A stretch of 64,000 nucleotides of DNA from Polytrichum commune (GCA_950295325.1 OX485809.1:34164001-34228000); one strand, 5' to 3'. Counted from the stretch's first letter, positions 49,220-61,000 are shown. Notes: generated from the letters alone by a model not told the origin. A program made the numbers and translations.

Positions 49220-52200
49220 ATGGTGGACGATGTAGAGAGAACACCTGTGAGGCCGAAGAGAAGACGTAGGAAAGCTTTGTATTTCACTTCCGAGAAAAAG
49301 AGGTTCAGACTGAGTGTGGGAAAGAAGAATGCAAATAAGGAAGGGAAAAAAAACTTGTTGAGTACGGTAGAAGAAATTATGAAGACACTGGATTTTGATG
49401 CGATGGAGGATGATGAAGGTGCAAAGAGCAAAGAAGATATAGATGATCGTATATCAGAGTCCGAATTGAAGACGGGTTCAAAGAAGACGACAAACAAAAA
49501 GGTAAGTCAGTTCAACGTTCACATAATTTGATAGTGCATAAGTTGTAAGTTAGGACGGAGAACCTTGTACGTTCACTCACATATCATGTAGTAGCAATTT
49601 ATAGAAGTTATAAATTGGAGAGGAAAAAACCTATACGTTAATGCACATGGTATATAACAGAAATTTAGGAAGGCTAGAAGTCAGGAGGAGAACATTCAGG
49701 GTTTATAAGAGCAACTTAGGAGACAAGAAGTTTGGAGGTAAAACCCTATACGTTAACGCACAAGGTTTATAAGAGCAACTTAGGGAGGCCAAAAGTTGGG
49801 AGCTAAAACCCTGTGCGTTAACGCAGAACATTTGTAATAGCAACTTAGGAAGGCCAAAAGTTGGGAGGAGAAACCCTGTGTGTTAATGCACAGGGTTTGT
49901 AAGAGCAACTTAGGAGGCAAAAAATTGGGAGGAAAAACCATGTACGTTAACGCACAGGGTTTGTAAGAGCAACTTAGGAGGCAAAAAATTGGGAGGAGAA
50001 ACCCTCTGCGTTAACGCACAGGGTTTGCAAGAGCAACTTAGGAGGCAAAAAGTTGGGAGGAGAAACCCTCTGCGTTAACGCACAAGATTTGCAAGAACAA
50101 CTTAGGAGGCAAAAAGTTGGGAGGAGAAACCCTCTGCGTTAACGCACAAGATTTGCAAGAGCAACTTAGGAGGCAAAAAGTTGGGAGGAGAAACCCTGTG
50201 CGTTAACGCACAGGGTTTGCAAGACCAACTTAGGAGGCAAAAAGTTGGGAGGAGAAACCCTGTGCGTTAACGCACAGGGTTTGCAAGACCAACTTAGGAG
50301 GCAAAAAGTTGGGAGGAGAAACCCTGTGCGTTAACGCACAGGGTTTGCAAGACCAACTTAGGAGGCAAAAAGTTGGGAGGAGAAACCATGTGCGTTAACG
50401 CACAGGGTTTGCAAGACCAACTTAGGAGGCAAAAAATTGGGAGGAGAAACCCTCTGCGTTAACGCACAGGGTTTGCAAGAGCAACTTAGGAGGCAAAAAG
50501 TTGGGAGGAGAAACCCTCTGCGTTAACGCACAAGATTTGCAAGAACAACTTAGGAGGCAAAAAGTTGGGAGGAGAAACCCTCTGCGTTAACGCACAAGAT
50601 TTGCAAGAGCAACTTAGGAGGCAAAAAGTTGGGAGGAGAAACCCTGTGCGTTAACGCACAGGGTTTGCAAGACCAACTTAGGAGGCAAAAAGTTGGGAGG
50701 AGAAACCCTGTGCGTTAACGCACAGGGTTTGCAAGACCAACTTAGGAGGCAAAAAATTGGGAGGAGAAACCCTGTGCGTTAACGCACAGGGTTTGCAAGA
50801 GCAACTTAGGAGGCAAAAAATTGGGAGGAGAAACCCTCTGCGTTAACGCACAGGGTTTGCAAGAGCAACTTAGGAGGCAAAAAGTTGGGAGGAGAAACCC
50901 TCTGCGTTAACGCACAAGATTTGCAAGAACAACTTAGGAGGCAAAAAGTTGGGAGGAGAAACCCTCTGCGTTAACGCACAAGATTTGCAAGAGCAACTTA
51001 GGAGGCAAAAAGTTGGGAGGAGAAACCCTGTGCGTTAACGCACAGGGTTTGCAAGACCAACTTAGGAGGCAAAAAGTTGGGAGGAGAAACCCTGTGCGTT
51101 AACGCACAGGGTTTGCAAGACCAACTTAGGAGGCAAAAAGTTGGGAGGAGAAACCCTGTGCGTTAACGCACAGGGTTTGCAAGACCAACTTAGGAGGCAA
51201 AAAGTTGGGAGGAGAAACCATGTGCGTTAACGCACAGGGTTTGCAAGACCAACTTAGGAGGCAAAAAGTTGGGAGGAGAAACCCTGTGTATTAACGCACA
51301 GGGTTTGTAAGAGCAACTTAGGAAGGCCAAAAGTTGGGAGGTAAAACGACTAGGAGAGCCTAAAAGTAAACAAATATTTATTGTATGAATTTAAATCGAT
51401 CTTCAGAGCGTCGGAACAAAAAAACCATTCAAAACGGCGTTAGAATGCAAGAAATGAGAAATATGTCTACTCAAGTATTCATGCAATACGTTATGGGAGA
51501 TAGAAAATGACACAAAATAGCATAATTTTTTTTTTACCCCGAAACCCAAAATCTACGAGGTCGCCCAAAACAAGGAAATAGATAGAAGAATGAGAAAAGA
51601 AAATGATTTCAAACCAAAACAAAATATAAGAAGATTTTGTAGCTACGGAGATTTAGATAATATAGCATATTTTTTATTTATTTTTTGGACCCCATTAGCA
51701 TTTTTTCCAGATTTTACAAGTTTTGGCAAATCTACCAATTCCAGACAAATTCAAGTCTCGGCCCTGTGCGATTAACGCACAGGCCTTATGCGCTAACGCA
51801 CAGTGGCCTCAAAGTTGCCAGCGCAGACCCTGTGCGTTAACGCACGGGGTCTACTTGCCTAGCTAAAGGCTTCACAAAGTTGGGCAAGTAGACCCTGTGC
51901 GTTAACGCACAGGGTCTGCGCTGGCAACTTTCTAGCGGCTATGCGGGGCACGAAGAGCCACGCTAAATATGGCCGCAGGGACGAGTAGTATAAATTGCCA
52001 CACCTTCAAAGCATTCAGTCTTTTTTCTCTCATCTATCGGACCGGAGCTCGTCGCTGCAAGCTCTCTCATCTACAGGTGCAGTACAAGGTTTGTTTGTAC
52101 TTTCGTGATGACTGGGTAATTGCGCATAATTAGGCGTAAATTACGGGCAGTTTGGGTCGGTCGACCCAAACTGTCTGCCTGGTTTGGGTCGCTCGACCCA

Positions 52201-55200
52201 AACTGTCGACCTAGTTTGGGTCGAGCAACCCAAACTGTCGGCCTAGTTTGGGTCGAGCGACCCAAACTGTCGGCCTAGTTTGGGTCGAGCGACCCAAACT
52301 GTCGGCCTAGTTTAGGGTCGGTCGACCCAAACTGTCCGTCTAGTTTGGGTCGGTCGACCCAAACTGTCCGTCTAGTTTAGGGTCGGTCGACCCAAACTGT
52401 CCGTCTAGTTTGGGTCGGTCGACCCAAACTGTCCGTCTAGTTTAGGGTCGGTCGACTCAAACTGTCCGTCTAGTTTGGGTCGGTCGACCCAAACTGTCCG
52501 TCTAGTTTAGGGTCGGTCGACCCAAACTGTCCGTCTAGTTTGGGTCGGTCGACCCAAACTGTCCGTCTAGTTTTAGGTCGGTCGACCCAAACTGTCCGTC
52601 TAGTTTTAGGTCGGTCGACCCAAACTGTCCGTCTAGTTTGGGTCGCTCGACCCAAACTGTGAGCATGGTTTGGGTCGTTCGACCCAAACTGGCTGTAGGC
52701 GGTTTGGGTCGCTCGATCGAAACCGCGTGGACAGTTTGGGTCATTCGACCCAAACCTCGCGCCCAACTTTTGTAGACGTGTAGTTGGACACACAGACCCT
52801 GTGCGTTAACGCACAGGGTCTGCCCTTGTAGTTTTGGGGTGAGCGGCCACCCTTATCGTATAATATTTAAAGGTGCAAATGGTAGTGTCTAGAATCATTT
52901 TTGTTATTCTTCCTTGTGTTCGTGGTATTCTGTTGTTATTGTTGTTGCTATTGCTGTTGTTTTTGTAATGTTATTGCTAATGTGTTTCTACTGGTTTTGA
53001 AATATTTATGAAACTTATTTCATTTGTTTTAGGACCAATCAATGGATTTGGAGAGAACGACTGTTATTTCTACTGGTGATGATTCTACAATGCATTCAAT
53101 TCAAGATCGTCCATCTCAACAAGTTCATGTTCATCAGGACATATCGTCAAATCTTCATAATAAGAAAAAGAAAAAAAATAAATGAATCTCTCGATGATTT
53201 TGACTCGGATGAAGATAATGATGGTGACAATAAAACCTATCAACAGAAAGTCTGGGAGCTTACGGACAAGCGAAAGGTTAATTCCACTTCAACAATTTCT
53301 TCAATCCGTGCTGGACCGAAATCTCGTTTGCGTGTACCTTTATGTCGCATGGTTCCAATGCCTATTGTGCGTCCTGCTTTGAGAGGCGACATCACTAAAT
53401 TGGAGGCTGACTTTTTCAATGGTTTTCGTGATGGTGACCGTGTGTTTTATCTATCGGCTACCGACTCTAAGGGAAATTTTCAATTTGTAGATGACGAGGT
53501 TCATGCATCTTGGAGCCCAAATTGGGCTCAAGTTAATGCGGTGTTTGAAACTGAGTTAAATGCCGATCCTTCATTTACATCATACAAAAACAAGATGTTC
53601 TTCATATGGGATGGTAATCACAGATTTTTTGCTTGGAAAAGTTATATTGACCGCTTGCATACCGAAGATTACGAGCGTCATGTCGTTGTGGATTCCATCA
53701 TTTTGGCGCCCGAGCTTGATGACATTCCAAGTTTGTTGACTGCTATGCACGACATCAACAAGTAATGTTTTTACTTCTTTATTTTCATTTATTTCTGGTT
53801 TGTATTTTGTTATTTGAATTATATCATCCTAAATCCATGAATTCAATATTTTTTCAGGTCAACAGAAAACTCTCACGTTTCTACTAATTTGGTGCATACT
53901 TTGTATCGGATGCAAAGTATTGGCACCATGCCTTTGACTTCTTTTAAAAAACAACTGGATCCTAGAAGTTATAAGCGATGTGAGGAGAAGTCCGTTGAAA
54001 CTTGGTATTCTTTGACGCGGCCAATTTTTCTTGATTATATGTACAGTGTAAGTTTTTCTAGCATTTCCTACTATGTTTTTAATGTTTATTTATCTTTCAT
54101 TTAGATCACATCTATATGTACTTATTAATTTTGGATTTTTTTTTATTTTTCAGCAAGAACTTGCCGAGGCTAGCGATATTGCTCTCAACCTTTACAATGA
54201 AACCCATCCTCTTGAACGAACTTCAGAAGGAGTTTCTAAAGCAATGTCCGCAGCTGTCAACAAAAAACGTGCAATGTTGTCTTCTAGTTTTACAAAACAA
54301 CTAGCAATTGCTGACATCAACCTCACCCCTGCTTTTCTTGAAGAAATTAAGCACCATTGGGGTTCATTTTCGGTGCCTGAAATGTTACAAGAGAAACTTC
54401 ATCGTGTTGCTGTTAGTAATGTGGATCCAAATGTCAAAGTCGGATGGCTCAAGCTTTGGAATGGCAATAGATTTGACAAAGATGCATTGCATTTCCCGAA
54501 ATCACCCCTCTCTGATTCTGCACTTGATGATTGGTTATCAAAGGCTACATATTGGGCACAGTTAGAGAAAAAAGCTATTGAAGAGCTTCAAAGTATTCTT
54601 TCATCTCCTCTTCAATTGCCTGCAGATGTGCCTACTCTCTCCGAATATATCCAAACCTGGAAGTTTGCGGCTTTCAATTCAATATTCTATCGTGAATTCA
54701 AAAGCGGAAAAGTAAAAAAACACAACGTTTGGGATGAGCAACCGAATATTGATCTTGCTATGAAGCGTGTTCTATACAGGTACAACTTATTCTTTACTAT
54801 TTCTTGATATTTTTTCCTTACATTTTACTTTTCATTCAATATTTGGCTCATAATATTTTTGTGTGTAGGTATTTCCGATATGTTTTGATTCCGCACAAAT
54901 GCGTTATAGGAGAACCTCGTTTTTTTCCAAATTGGCGTGACACTGGTGCGGAAGACTCATGCATGTTCACTACTGAGATTTGTTTGGATTGGTCGCTCCC
55001 ACACTATGAGGATTGTGGTTGGTATCTTGATTGTCCTAAGGATGCATGTCCGTCAAGTGAGAAGACAATCCGTCAGATAAATGATGCCAAAAATGTAGAT
55101 CCTCGTGATACTGCAATTTTGCAAGCACAAATTGTGCAGCTTAAACTTAGAGAGCCAGAACCAAAAGAGACAAAACGTCGTAAGAGAAAACATGTTCCTG

Positions 55201-56859
55201 AAACCAAAATATAAGGTCAATCGGAAATTTCACAACATGAAGAATTGCTTGTTCTTTCCAATGATTTGGATAAGAATACACTTGGAGGCGAAAGTTCAAA
55301 ATCCGGGTGCGATGTATTGGAATTTCATTACTCTAGCACCTATGACGCTATTCATCGTGCGCCAACGAATGTTTTGAGAAAAGAGTTATTCATACTGAAG
55401 AACTTTCTTACGCTCTCTTTTGCTCGATCTACTGCTGTCAAGAACAAGTCTGAAGGGGTTGAAGTAAGCCCTCCTGAGTGGATCCAATGGCGGGCATTTC
55501 TTGAAAATGTAAGTAATCTTCATTTTGTATTTTCTGTAATGTTCTTACTTTCATTTGGATTTTATTTTGTGTCTTATATTGTGATATGTTGTGGTATTTC
55601 AGTTAAAAGACAATCGCGAATTTCATGTCATGGGAAGTCCGACTCCATTTGCCGTTGACTTGGTTTTTCTGCAATTTCCGGACGGTTTTGACTTCAACCT
55701 CTCCAATAGACCTGCTGAAATTCCTCTTTGGAATAAATATGACAAGAACTGGATGGTTGCAACAATGTCCTTGTGCAAGTCCATCTTGTCTGATGATGGC
55801 ATCCTCATAGTATTTTCTGCTATCGATATGCAAACCAAGAAGGTTTTGAATTCAACCTTACACAACGGCAACATGAAAGTTCTTAGGACTTTTATTTGCC
55901 TCAATTCGTACATGGTGTTCAAGGATCCGGAGTCTCCAACCTACACCGTAAGTATAACACATCACAATTGTTTCTATTTAATTATTTTGGTGTTATTTGC
56001 ATTGTATATAGTTTTAACACAATTTACATTTTTTTTGTAGACTCCGGCATTTATGGCTCATGTCTTGGTAAGGGATTTTACTACCAAAAAATCCACGAGA
56101 CAACCAAACTCCACTTTTTTCGGCACTGGATTGAAAAGCAAAAACTTGCTTTTCAATTTTGTGGATGAAAAAAACACGCTTCTTCAAAAATCGGGAAGAC
56201 CTTGGAGGGGGCCATATCAAAAATCGCCGCGTTTTTTTCAAGATCTTATTGAATTGTTTACACCATCGAATGGACGCGTTGTTGATTTGACATGTTCCAC
56301 TGGAGCTTCTATCCTAGCAACACGCGCATGTGGCAGACATCTTCTTGCATTTGAGGGTGATAATGACATGTTTGAGCACATATTGAAACCGCTTTTGGAA
56401 AAGGTTTTCAAAGAGGGGTCATCTAAGGAGAATATACAAGATCTCACAAAAGAAGATGATGACCTCTCGGATGAGGAGATGCTTGAATTTGAGTGTGAGT
56501 AAGTTTTGATACAATAAATTTTTATTCAATTCATTCGTTTCATTCAATTCATTGGTTCATTTTTATTTCTTCACATTATTTACATGTTTCATCGATTTGA
56601 TTTCAGGAATACGATTGGAAAGAGGACATGTCTCCCGTTTTGGGCACATAGACAATTCCTACGAAGTCCAAGTCGTAGCCCGCGTCTCCCATCATATGCC
56701 GAGAATGTTGCAATTGCAATGTTGAATCTCGAAGATTCGGATCCAAATGAAGAATCTTGCTATAGTTCCAAAATCAATTCGCAATGCAAAGGTGCTCGAA
56801 TATATATAGATGACGAGGCAAAAGATAGTTTCATGTCTAGTGCTACTACTTATGAATAA
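49220..56859 (+). CDS. ParB-like / DNA-methyltransferase-like protein of the transposon
   Basis: Eight exons fit consensus splice sites and frame: 49220-49501, 53033-53761, 53858-54047, 54154-54779, 54869-55508, 55603-55947, 56041-56498, 56607-56859, about 1173 residues. The N-terminus is basic (RPKRRRRK), then acidic. Around residue 285, FFIWDGNHRFFAW resembles the DGxHR motif of ParB/sulfiredoxin-like domains. The middle is helical with an RKRKH stretch. Residues about 841-900 (AVDLVFLQFPDG... LSDDGILIVFSA) and about 1000-1040 (FFQDLIELFTPSNGRVVDLTCSTGASILATRACGRHLL, shortened here: key part VVDLTCSTGAS) follow the order of beta-class N4/N6 DNA methyltransferases (motif IV, then X/I). DPPY reads QFPD, so activity is doubtful. 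Defects: one extra base in an A run at 53164-53180 and a TAA at 55212. The first exon is joined across 3.5 kb by inference; an alternative start is ATG 53042. Confidence 0.55.
49550..51350. repeat. Palindromic array B (64-bp period, about 27 units)
   Basis: Each 64-bp unit centres on a 22-bp palindrome, arm CCCTGTGCGTT plus its reverse complement, with GTTAAC at the centre. A spacer 'gcaagaccaacttaggaggc' and 'aaaaagttgggaggaga' follow. Unit centres lie at 50009, 50073, 50137, 50201 and so on, exactly 64 apart, to 51289. Outer units are more diverged. Variants (CTCTG, CATGTG, CAAGATT) recur in a fixed order. It lies inside the predicted first intron of the methyltransferase-like gene. Confidence 0.95.
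51760..51925. repeat. Isolated palindromes of the array-B type
   Basis: Three or four copies of the CCCTGTGCG-type palindrome occur outside the array with different spacers ('ggtctacttgcc', 'gtctgcgctggcaac'). One is mutated to GATTAACGC. The last two spacers are themselves inverted copies of each other, so a larger foldback spans 51815-51930. Confidence 0.8.
51950..52080 (+). promoter_or_regulatory. Possible internal promoter and 5' leader
   Basis: TATAAAT at about 51989 is followed 30-40 bases on by a CT-rich leader (cagtcttttttctctcatct) and a possible donor 'ctacag|gtgcag'. This would give a transcript entering at ATG 53042 without the 49220 exon. Inferred only. Confidence 0.3.
52148..52765. 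repeat. Palindromic array C (~32-bp period, about 19 units)
   Basis: Same palindrome as array A (arm GTTTGGGTCG) but with central GT, CT or AG, and spacer mostly 'tgtccgtcta' or 'tgtcggccta'. Many units alternate GTTTGGGTCGG with GTTTAGGGTCGG, giving a ~65-bp dimer. It is still within the predicted first intron of the plus-strand gene. Confidence 0.95.
52795..52822. repeat. Single array-B-type palindrome
   Basis: A perfect copy of the CCCTGTGCGTT palindrome extended by AGA/TCT on its flanks, just after array C. Confidence 0.85.
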
Positions 56860-56987
56860 ATTTTTGGACTTCATGTTGTTTATCCTTCTCAACCCTCTTA
56901 TTACTAAACCCTAAAATCATCATTTTTAAGGCCACAATTCCACGGTTATAGGATATTGGTGGCCCTATTACCAAAATTTTCATCTTC

Positions 56988-57056
56988 CTCACTGCTCATA
57001 AGTTACCGCTCATCGCTCACCGCTCATTGCTCACCGCTCATAAGATAGCACTCCCC
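56988..57056 (-). repeat. Right terminal inverted repeat
   Basis: The reverse complement begins GGGGAGTGCTATCTTATGAGC and continues with TGAGCRRTGAGC words, mirroring the left end. Confidence 0.85.
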
Positions 57057-57068
57057 AGTATCGGTTGA

Positions 57069-58005
57069 TGAATCGTATGAGGCTCATTTAGTAATCCTTA
57101 TGGAAAATTTGTATATACCCCCTACTTTGCATGTTCTTTGGCTCCTCCGCGGTGAAAACCAATCAATTCAATGACTTTTTGTCCATAACCTTGTCTTTGA
57201 ATTAGATGTTTGAATTAATTTTCTTTGAAGTCCCTAAGACATGAACTTTTATTTTCCATTTCCATTTTACTTGATTATTGTACACAAAAGTATAAGAAAA
57301 TGCAACCAAAAATATTACTCTAAGCCGCATGTATAGCAACTTGTTTGCTTCTAGCTTCAAAGGAACTCTATAGTGCATCATTTGTGATAAGAATCAATAA
57401 TGCAATGAGTATTAAAATCAACATGTATGGCTTATTGTTTGAGTTGTTTAAGGTAATCTTTGCATTATGTGCTTGCAAAATACTTGAGTCATGTAACTTC
57501 ACCATGGTAGATGAAAGTATTTAAGTTTCTTGTGTCTTAATACCATGTTTTATCGCTTGTATGTGGAGGTTGCCTATGTTACTTTGTAGATTTCCTATGT
57601 TAGTCATTATTAATGATTAGTGATGAATACAATGAATTTTTGAATTGCATGGGGACCCCCACAAAAATATTTTCCCAAGCAATATAAATGAGCTTACGTT
57701 GGGGGAATTAGAAAGAAAGGAGATTCAATTATGAGCATAATTAGACGAGGAGAACAAATGAAACGTGCTCTTTTAAAGGTTTTTTTTTTGTTGGCGTACT
57801 GTCCATGTCTTTGAAATTTCAGGGCTTCACCTAGTAGATCAAGAATTCTCAATGAGAATGAATTTTACGACTTTGATTTACAGAGGTGTTTAAAACTTTT
57901 TGTTTGTACTAAGTGAAATTGGCAGTGTGGGTTTTGTGTGTGTTTACAAAAGTCATAGAATGAAATGTTGGCAAACTTGATGTAAAATGTAGGTTTTATT
58001 CCGTC
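57069..58005. other. Spacer between the transposon and the receptor gene
   Basis: AT-rich. It probably contains the promoter and leader of the receptor gene. An 'aaaatgtag' acceptor-like site at about 57993 precedes ATG 58006, so a non-coding first exon is possible. No other gene seen. Confidence 0.4.
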
Positions 58006-61000
58006 ATGGCTATCGAGCTTCAACGATTATTGGTGAAGCAACTGTCAATGCTTTGGCGGTTCATCATCACTTGCTTCGCATACTTCTTGACACTTGTTCA
58101 CAAAGAGACACTGCATCGATGTGAGTTTTCGGAATTTTTGCAATGGAAAGAGGAAGAAATGATCAAAATGCAAACTATTCTCCGACGAGATGATCTTTTG
58201 AATAAACGACAATGCACAAGTCTTGTCACCAAGCTTTCTACAACCATGCATAGTATTATTGAGATGATCACATCCATCAAGCAATCCTATGAAGTTAGGA
58301 TGGTGGTGATGGAGTTACATCGTATCATACAAAAAGGGGGAGCATTGGTGAATGAACTTGGTAGTGGAGATTGGTGTTGTGCAGCTCTTTTCCAATTAAA
58401 CAACAAAGAGGCCTTTCGGGAGCTCTTGTTTGATTTGGGGTGTTGTTGGGAGGCAGTGCACGAGATATACTTGACAAACCATCCAAGTCCACAAAACTAC
58501 ACAATGTGTACAGATTTGAATGTGGCTACTTTGAAGGAAGTTGAAGGCGATGAACAAGACTTGCTAAACAAACTTGAAAATGCTCTTGAGGACTCCAAAG
58601 AACACAACTTAGCAAAGCATTTGTGGAAGAGATTGAAATGTGACTTGCAACAAGTGAAAGGCGGAGAATTGGATGCTTTGGAAATACCTAAAGACTTTCC
58701 AAAACCCACACTTGTGAAATTAGTGGGTGCAGGTGCTTTCGGATCAGTTTACGAATCAAAATGGTTGGGATTACCAAGTGCAACAAAAATGTTGGAGGTT
58801 CCAGAGGATTATTATGTTTTTCACAAAGAAGTTGGAATCTTGTCAGGTTTGAGCCACCCAAACCTCATCAAATATTTTTGTTGGGGAATAGACGAAGAAC
58901 ATAACGAGTTGTACTTGGTGATGGAGTTGATGGACATGAGTTTGACAAAAATGTTGGAGAAGCTCAATAAGACACTCTTACCATATGTTGTTGCAATCGA
59001 TGTTATGCTTCAAATTGGAAGTGGCATGTGGTATCTTCACGACATGCATGTTGCCCATCTTCACTTAAAGCCAGATAATGTGCTCTTAAGCTCCATGACC
59101 ATTGATGGAGCAAAAGGATACAAATCCTTACCATTATAATGTCAAATTGATCAATTATGGCACTTCTAAAATGGAAGTTCAAAGCAAACCGCAAAAACAA
59201 AAACATGAATTTACTGTTGGTACACCAAGGTATATGGCACCTGAGCAAAGGGAAATAAACCTTGCTCGCATGGCATGTCCTTTCCAAGCGGATGTATGGT
59301 CTTTTGCTATGACATGTTCAAAGATCCTTTCACGGAAGGTACCGTTTCATCACACACATGATATGAAAGAAATTTTGTTAAAAATAAAGAAGGGTGAAAG
59401 GCCAGAGCTACCTATCAATTGTGGGGAGCTTACCAAATTGATCGAGGAATGTTGGAGGGAGGATCCTTTACAAAGGCCGACGTTCTCAGATATTTGCAAG
59501 AGACTTCTAGGCTTGAAGAAAATGTTCATGAAGGGAACATATTTGAGTGATATGGTTCCACAATTTGATGGAGCTAGGAATCTTTTTCAAAAGATGTCAA
59601 CAATGTTGAAAGGTTGCAAAGAAGAAACGAATCACGGTATTGAGAAGGTAAATGCCACTTTCATTACAATGCGCTCACTATTCAAGTTATTCTCAATTTA
59701 TTTATTGCTTTGATACATTATTGTGGATGTTTGAAGTTGAACATGCATTTTAGGTGGTAAGGTATATTAGTGTTTATTGACATATTTGTGTGTTGTACAT
59801 ATAGGTGTTTGATGGGACAATACTGAACGATCCAACAGTGGTTAGTCTCGAAAACAACCTTGCAAGAGTGAAATATCATCTCAAAGAAGTGAATACCTTG
59901 GGTATTGTTGGTATGGGTGGAATAGGGAAGACCACATTGGCGAAGGCCATATTTGATGATGTGAAGTCCACATATGATGCGTCATGTTTTGTGGGGCAGT
60001 TAAAAAGTAGGAGTTCACTTGATATTCTACGTGAAATTTTATCAAAATTTGGCATGGACAAAGAAGCCGAGGATTTAGTGCATGCGCCTCAGGCATGCGC
60101 ACAAATTGATGGAAGAATTGTTGGACAAAAAGAAAGTCCTTTTGATCTTGGACGATGTTAAGGATGAAGCTCAAGTGGATGACATTATACCAACGGTCAT
60201 CTTAGATCGGAGCAAGGGTACCACACTTATTATAACAACTCGTGATTGGGGTGCGATTAGAAATCGTGTGGGGGCGAGTGGTACAAGATATGATGTGAGC
60301 AAGTTAGATGATGATGCAGCAAAAACTCTCTTCAACATTCATTCTTCTTGGGAAGCATCTCATTTATCACCACAATTCAATGATATACGTGACATAATTG
60401 TGGAAGCTTGCAAGGGCTTGCCTTTGAGTTTGAAGGTCATGGGGGCATACTTACGTGGAAAGGAAAAATTGCGAAGTTGGGAACGTGCATTGCAAAGGAT
60501 GCAAAGGGGAAGAAATTTGGACGGGGAGGATGATAAGATATGGAATACCTTGAGAGTAAGCTTCGATGATGGTTTAACTCAAGAAGAAGAAAAAAATGTT
60601 TTTGGACATAGCTTGCTTCTTCGGTAGAGACATGCATCCTAGTGGCATGTCAAAAGAAAGAGCCCTACGTGTATGGACCGATAACAACATCCCTCCAATT
60701 TCCGCATTGGAGAATTTGGTCCATCGAGCATTGGTTACCGTAGAAATTGATGGTGGCGGTGATGAAATTTTGCAAATGCACGACCAATTGCGTGCCATGG
60801 GACAAACGATTGCTGAGAAAGAGTATGTGGGCACTCGAATTTGGAACACAAATGGACTTACAAATTGCTCGGTATTTTACTAACATTGTCTACATTAAGA
60901 CATTCCCTTGTGTATTATAATTGCAAATGATTTCTTAAAACTTTTGGCTTGATGGAAAACCTTCAATTTAGAATGACATTTTGCATGGATATTTGGTAAA

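Larger units (their letters stand above)
43887..57056. mobile_element. 13.17-kb MULE-like DNA transposon with methyltransferase-like cargo gene
   Basis: AGTATCGGTTGA lies at 43875-43886 and 57057-57068, a perfect 12-bp duplication. Immediately inside, the left end (GGGAAGCTATCTTATGAGC) and the reverse complement of the right end (GGGGAGTGCTATCTTATGAGC shortened by two bases) begin imperfect terminal inverted repeats. These continue as runs of TGAGCRRTGAGC for 70-85 bases. Inside are a DDE/SWIM transposase gene on the minus strand and a divergent multi-exon gene on the plus strand, plus three arrays of palindromes. A long target duplication, a SWIM transposase and a large internal region fit the Mutator-like group, although MULE duplications are usually 8-11 bp. 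Confidence 0.85.

Noticed and set aside
49550-51350. Resemblance to a CRISPR array
   Set aside because: The period is constant, but the 'spacers' are also repeated, the repeat is a perfect palindrome, and the context is a eukaryotic transposon intron.
52071-52793. Open frames with repeated FGSNDPN/DGQFGSTDP-type peptides
   Set aside because: They are palindromic array C read as protein. The same peptide appears on both strands and in several frames, as expected from a palindrome of this length.
55160-55216. Mini-intron removing the TAA at 55212
   Set aside because: The only GTAAG donor nearby would give a ~40-base intron without a polypyrimidine tract, below the normal plant minimum.
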